NCBI RefSeq assembly: GCF_003473485.1
Contig: NC_053045.1
Coordinates: 64,047,994 to 64,111,993 of the forward strand
DNA from: Medicago truncatula
Taxonomy: Eukaryota > Streptophyta > Magnoliopsida > Fabales > Fabaceae
DNA: 64,000 nucleotides
Direction: 5' to 3'
Part shown: positions 59,480-64,000 of the stretch, piece by piece
Layout of the letters: each line of letters opens with the position of its first letter
Numbering within the stretch: the first letter of the stretch is position 1
The notes under the pieces: generated by a model
Databases searched by the model: none
Told to the model about the DNA's origin: nothing
The model's input: only the letters and a program-made list of their open reading frames with translations
Translations under genes and position numbers: made by a program

Positions 59480-59920
59480 GGGTTAAATATATTTTTGGTC
59501 CCTATAAATTTGTTTAATTTATGCTTAAACTCTTGAGTTTTTGAACAATTTTTTGCAGACGTGTTAAGAATATTACTAAAAGTACCTCTGTGAAAAATTG
59601 TCGCAAAATTTGATTTCTACGTGCAGATTTTGTTAATTTTATCTTTAACATTTGTTGTTTTAAAAAATTCAGATTTAATTCGTTTTATGTTAAAAAATTC
59701 TAAATTCTAGTAAACGACCTTTCGTAGTGTTCTAAACTTATTTCAAAAAAATCGTTTAAAAATTTAAGAGTTTAAGGATAATTAAACAAACTTTGTTGTA
59801 ATAGGGACTAAAATTATAAGTAATTTTTTTTTTTGTAAGGACTAAAAAATCTATTAAAATTAAGTAAGGACTAAACTTAGAAGTTCGTAATTTTATAGAG
59901 ACTAAGAATATATTTAACCC
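59480..59920. mobile_element. Mutator-like MITE, 441 bp, 9-bp TSD
   Basis: Ends GGGTTAAATATATTTTTGGT and AGACTAAGAATATATTTAACCC are inverted repeats. The 9-bp word TTTATTTAA flanks the element exactly (59471-59479 and 59921-59929). There is no coding capacity. Confidence 0.92.
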
Positions 59921-59929
59921 TTTATTTAA

Positions 59930-60449
59930 TAAATCTAAAAAAGAATCTTCTGTTATATGAGAGTAATTGTAATTGGGAAGGTTATGAAATTTTAATATTT
60001 AAGATAACATAAGTGTCCAAACAATGCCTACTAGAAAAACTCCACCAACCCCAAAGTTGAAAGAATAGTGGTTTTGGACATTTTTGCAGGGCATTACATG
60101 ACTCAATATTCTTCCATACACACCCTTCCATGTGCTAAGTTCCGACATTCCCTTGGATTATTGTGAGAGCCTCTTTCTGCTTTACCAATGCTTTTGCCTC
60201 TTTGTACCGAAATAAAAACAGGACATATATGCTTATGCAATCAATGAATACCCCACAAAGTACTAATTATAATCTGTTAGATTTGCCCAATCAACTTCTT
60301 CCTTTTGGACTTTTCACCTTAGCTGCCGATTCTCATTCCTTTTTTTAATCATTAAAAATTCCATAGAGAGACTAAAAATATAAAATAATTTATCTATATG
60401 GCAGTATTACAAAATGTTAACCATACCATACCATGTTATCTTATCACTC
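59930..60449. other. Upstream region of the 149-residue gene
   Basis: No gene of its own is seen. It probably holds distal promoter sequence for the gene starting at 60523. Confidence 0.4.
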
Positions 60450-60457
60450 TATAAATA
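60450..60457 (+). promoter_or_regulatory. TATA box of the 149-residue gene
   Basis: TATAAATA in the context CTCTATAAATACG lies 73 bp upstream of the ATG, leaving a leader of about 40-45 bases. Confidence 0.7.
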
Positions 60458-60522
60458 CGTAAAGCAATTCATGGCATGCACATTTGAGTTGAGATCATTA
60501 TTAATTCTACATACTCTTTATA

Positions 60523-60972
60523 ATGAATAGGAAAATCCATGATCCTGTTGTGGTTAACTCTTCCATTATTTTGCTACAAGAGAGGTTTAGACAGTTGCAA
60601 AGAGTGAAAGAAATGAGGGAGAAGAGAGAGCTATTAAAAATGCTTGGCAATCATGAAACTAAACATTTGAATTATTCGAGTCGTGGTATGAGTCACGAAC
60701 CAATTACAAGGCTGTTTTTCCACCCTGAATTGATCAACATCAATTCATCAGGGTCACCATCACCACCTCATGTTTCTCTTTCACTATGGCCAACAACATC
60801 ACAAGGCATGCAAGATGATAACAACAACACTAGCACTAGCACTAGCACGAGTAGTAGTGATACTGTTGAGACCCTAGTACTCTTCAAGAACTTCTGCTCA
60901 CAATCAAAACCCCTGCAGGCATCATGGAATAATGTCTATGACTCTGGTGTTGATACTTCTCTTCACCTGTAG
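60523..60972 (+). CDS. Small plant protein of unknown function
   Basis: The intronless frame of 149 residues has a good ATG and a TATA box 73 bp upstream. Residues about 14-42 (SIILLQERFRQLQRVKEMRE, then KRELLKML) form a basic, helix-forming block I associate with an uncharacterised plant family having (A/S)LLQERFRQLQRVKEMRE near the N-terminus. Residues about 82-90 (PPHVSLSLWP) are a short Ser/Leu/Trp-rich motif, followed by a TSTSTSTSSS tract encoded by CTAGCA-type repeats, so length there may vary. The end is VDTSLHL. There is no signal peptide or membrane segment. A nuclear regulatory role is plausible but unproven. Confidence 0.75.
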   Translation: MNRKIHDPVVVNSSIILLQERFRQLQRVKEMREKRELLKMLGNHETKHLNYSSRGMSHEPITRLFFHPELININSSGSPSPPHVSLSLWPTTSQGMQDDNNNTSTSTSTSSSDTVETLVLFKNFCSQSKPLQASWNNVYDSGVDTSLHL

Positions 60973-63900
60973 CATTGTTTAATCCAGTTTTAGTTGTATT
61001 ACACTTAATTATAAATTATATGGTGTCTCGTTTTATGGGTTTATTAGGTTATTTTCTTTGATATTCGGCCTAAAATCAAGTTGTGTATTGTTCTTAGTTT
61101 ACATTAGTCTTTTACATCTAATAAATATGCTAAGTAATATGTTTTTAGTTAAAGGGAATCTGTATATGAAACCCTGTCTAATTGTATTACTATTGGCCGT
61201 AAACATACTATCTAACACTCTCTTTTTCAACGCTCTATTTATAATTGGATGAAATTCTTATAAATTCCACGCGATTTAGAGTGTTCTAGACAAAGTTTAT
61301 CAATCAAGTTGAAAAGAGATTGTTTTGCTAGCACTACTTTTATTGGAAAGTGCTAGCAATCTTAACATAGAACTGGATGATAATGGATATGGTACATGTG
61401 GTAAAACTTGATTAGTAAGTCAGGAAAATACCTAAAGAATGAGAAGATATATATTGCTGGATGTGGCTAAATGAAATTCGAATAAATATGTAGAAGTCAA
61501 GAACAGATCTTTTCGAACAAGTATAGTAAACCCAGGTTTACAAAATTATAACAACTAAAGGGTGGTTTTATAGGGTGAGGAAGTGTCTCATATAGTTAAG
61601 AATGTACTTAGTCGTTTGAAATTATATACTAACCATTGATGTTGTTCCCTGTAAGTAGAAACTGACGTATCACCCATACTCACGCCTGAGACGATGGCCC
61701 AATCAGTCAGTATTGGTTCGACAAAAGATAAGATAAATAAATATTAGTACACCTCAAAACTCCTCTTATATCTGCTTTCTCTTGTTATTGTTGAATTGGT
61801 TCGACAAAAAATAAGAAAAAGTGGCAAAGTTAGTAGCCATCAATTTCAAATATCGGTCCACCGTAGACTACATGTGATGACGCTCCCACATCCTAGAAAT
61901 TGAGCAACTAAAAATGAGTAGATGACTACAAGGCTCAGTGAATCCAAATTGTCTTTTTCTGTATGTCAGTTTGTGTATGAAATGAACTCACAAAGTCTAA
62001 TCAACCTTAACCATTTCACATTTGCTTAATAACCTATAGAGTAGTCCTTTCTTTATTTTATTGAGATTATGCTTGCCAATTTGTATATATTCATCTTAGT
62101 GAGGATGATGAGTTGCATTGGTCCACAATATTTATCCCCGGGGGCTTACTGAAAATATAAATGCAGAGTCTGGTCCAGAAGAAAGCAAAATAATAGACTG
62201 ATAAAAACAGGTAAGCATGAAGTTACTATCCTACGTTGAAGTATATATGGGATTGCACTGAAAACAATAATGGTTTGAACATTGAAATAGGTTTTATAAC
62301 CTATGAAGCACAAACACAGATTCGGACACCGAACATTCTCAGAAAGGAATTTAATTCCAATAATTTCATAAACAATGAAGCACAGACGCTTTGCGGATTA
62401 AACGTGTTCTAGTGTCGGTCACTCATCGATGTCCGATACCTACACATATGATTATACTAAATTATGTAATTTTCTTAAATTATTATTGGTGTTGACGTAT
62501 AAGTGTCATGTCTGATATGAAAGCACTAAAGGGGAATGCTAATAAAGTAGTAGTGCATCCTAAATTAAGTAATGTATATTATCAACTCTTACTATTAGGA
62601 AAAAAGAGAAGCAGAGGTTAAGCAAATAAATAAGGACTAAAGAGACTTTGAGAAGCTTTTTGAGGGTGTTTTACACCTTCTAATACAAGGAATGCGCAAT
62701 CTACAAATGCTTGAGGACCTCATAACACATGTACAGTTTTCAATAGAAACTGTTCGGAAATACCATCACAATTTCTCTCATTTGTGAAATCAAAATAAGC
62801 ACTAAGCAAAAACAAACAAAAAATAATAATAATAAGAGAAGTGAGTAGAAGGATAAAGAATAAAATTTCCACGTGGAAAACCTTCTCAATGTAAAAGGAT
62901 AGAACCACGGGATTCAATTCAGTAAAATATTTCGCATATAGAAAAGTAGGATTAAAATAACTCTCCTGATACAAGAGTTTCTCTCTCAATCTCACTCAAT
63001 TCGGATATGATATACCATATCTCTCAACTCTCACAAATCTAAGATGGATATAAAACTTTCACTCAAAGAGGATTGCTAGAACCTCTCGCTATATAACTCT
63101 TGGATAAGATGACAAAACTCCGTGCAAATTCTCCTATTTATAGGAGAAGAACGTGACTTCCTACATGAATGAAGATGTTTCAAGAATGTAAATGTTAAAT
63201 GTGTAGTCTCAAGATTCAAAGATATTTCAAGACCTTGAAATGTCAATACAATACCCCTTTTTCATGCATTTAAATGATTGTGATGGCTTGACTATAATGG
63301 TCCAATCAGGATAAACCTCTGCTCAAGTTTTTTAGGATTGCACCTAATTATAGCCTTTTCTCTTTATCCCTTGCAAAGAAAAAACAAGCCATGATATTTA
63401 GATGAAATAGGTATAAACTTTTTTACTTGCAATTCCTGTAGGGATCCTTGTATATAGACTCTTATACCTTGCTTGGAAAATTAATCATCTAGATTCCTCT
63501 TTGCACAAGGAAAAATATGCTTGCTTAGATCGGACCTACTGGACTATTTATTTTTTATATATATAAAAAAATAAAAATAAAGTATAAACACCAAAATCTT
63601 AATCTTAATCAAAATAACAATTAAATAAGATAATTTGTTTGACAGAATTTTGTTATCCCTTTAAGTACTACTGTGGAGATTCTCTGAATTTACTTTTTGC
63701 ACCATGTGCAATTATCCACACTTATTCTATCAATTTTTATTTTTTTTAAAAAAAAAAAAAAAAAAAAATCTAAGATACCATATTTGGGATTTCCATATCT
63801 AAGATTGGATATAAGAAAAGCATAAAAGCTTAGTATAACAAAATCATGTGATAGGGACATTCCAGATAGCGAAAAAGTTTCAATTAAGCTACCGTGACAC

Positions 63901-64000
63901 TGAAGGAACTGAAGTAGGCCCAAAATTTGGGGTCCCAGATTTTGGAAAAAATAAACAATCTCTTTTATAAACTGTGCTTTTTTTTTTTTCTTTCTATAAA
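60973..64000. other. Gene-free stretch to the window end
   Basis: No coding region was supported. The sequence is AT-rich with a long A run near 63750-63767 and T runs at the very end. A gene starting beyond the window cannot be excluded. Confidence 0.4.

Overview
The window looks like nuclear DNA of a legume, most probably Medicago truncatula or a close relative in the temperate legume clade. This is inferred from its AT-rich, intron-containing plant genes, its dense content of small non-autonomous transposons and tRNA-derived SINEs, and legume-like LINE and Copia remnants. No database search was possible, so the species is a judgement, not a measurement.

From left to right, 1-5370 holds two Mutator-type miniature elements and two decayed LINE tails on the minus strand. 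An 11-exon MO25-like scaffold gene (5799-9325, +) has no visible in-frame ATG. It is followed by a two-exon PLS-type PPR gene (10633-12471, +). The stretch 13150-14981 is a nest of DNA transposons, including an 825-bp hAT-type element with a perfect 8-bp target-site duplication. A two-exon DOMON/cytochrome b561 gene (16297-17955, -) and a nuclear tRNA-Leu(CAG) (20496-20576, -) come next. About 8 kb without recognisable genes follows, then a single-exon F-box/LRR gene (28710-30368, +) whose last ~45 codons lie in another frame, and a GRAS transcription factor of the PAT1 branch (34284-35918, -) with a 5'UTR intron.

The second half is poorer in genes. At 41360-42250 there is a palindrome of two diverged copies, each encoding an acidic peptide with tandem I/V-D-L-T motifs like SUMO-interacting motifs. 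Around it are SINEs, a Copia gag remnant and copies of a promoter/leader-like repeat. At 50100-51838 lies an intron-containing but broken GDP-mannose pyrophosphorylase gene, followed by a relic of the eIF3g RNA-recognition motif. An RTE-like LINE tail (54741-55135) precedes a ~1.1-kb tandem duplication (55283-58145); one copy carries a Stowaway-like MITE and the other preserves the empty site. A small intronless gene of unknown function (60523-60972, +) with a TATA box is the last supported gene.

The genes are unrelated housekeeping and regulatory loci with no sign of a cluster or shared pathway. The unusual content lies in the palindrome with putative SUMO-interaction repeats, the partly decayed genes, and the well-preserved transposon footprints that allow insertion order to be read.
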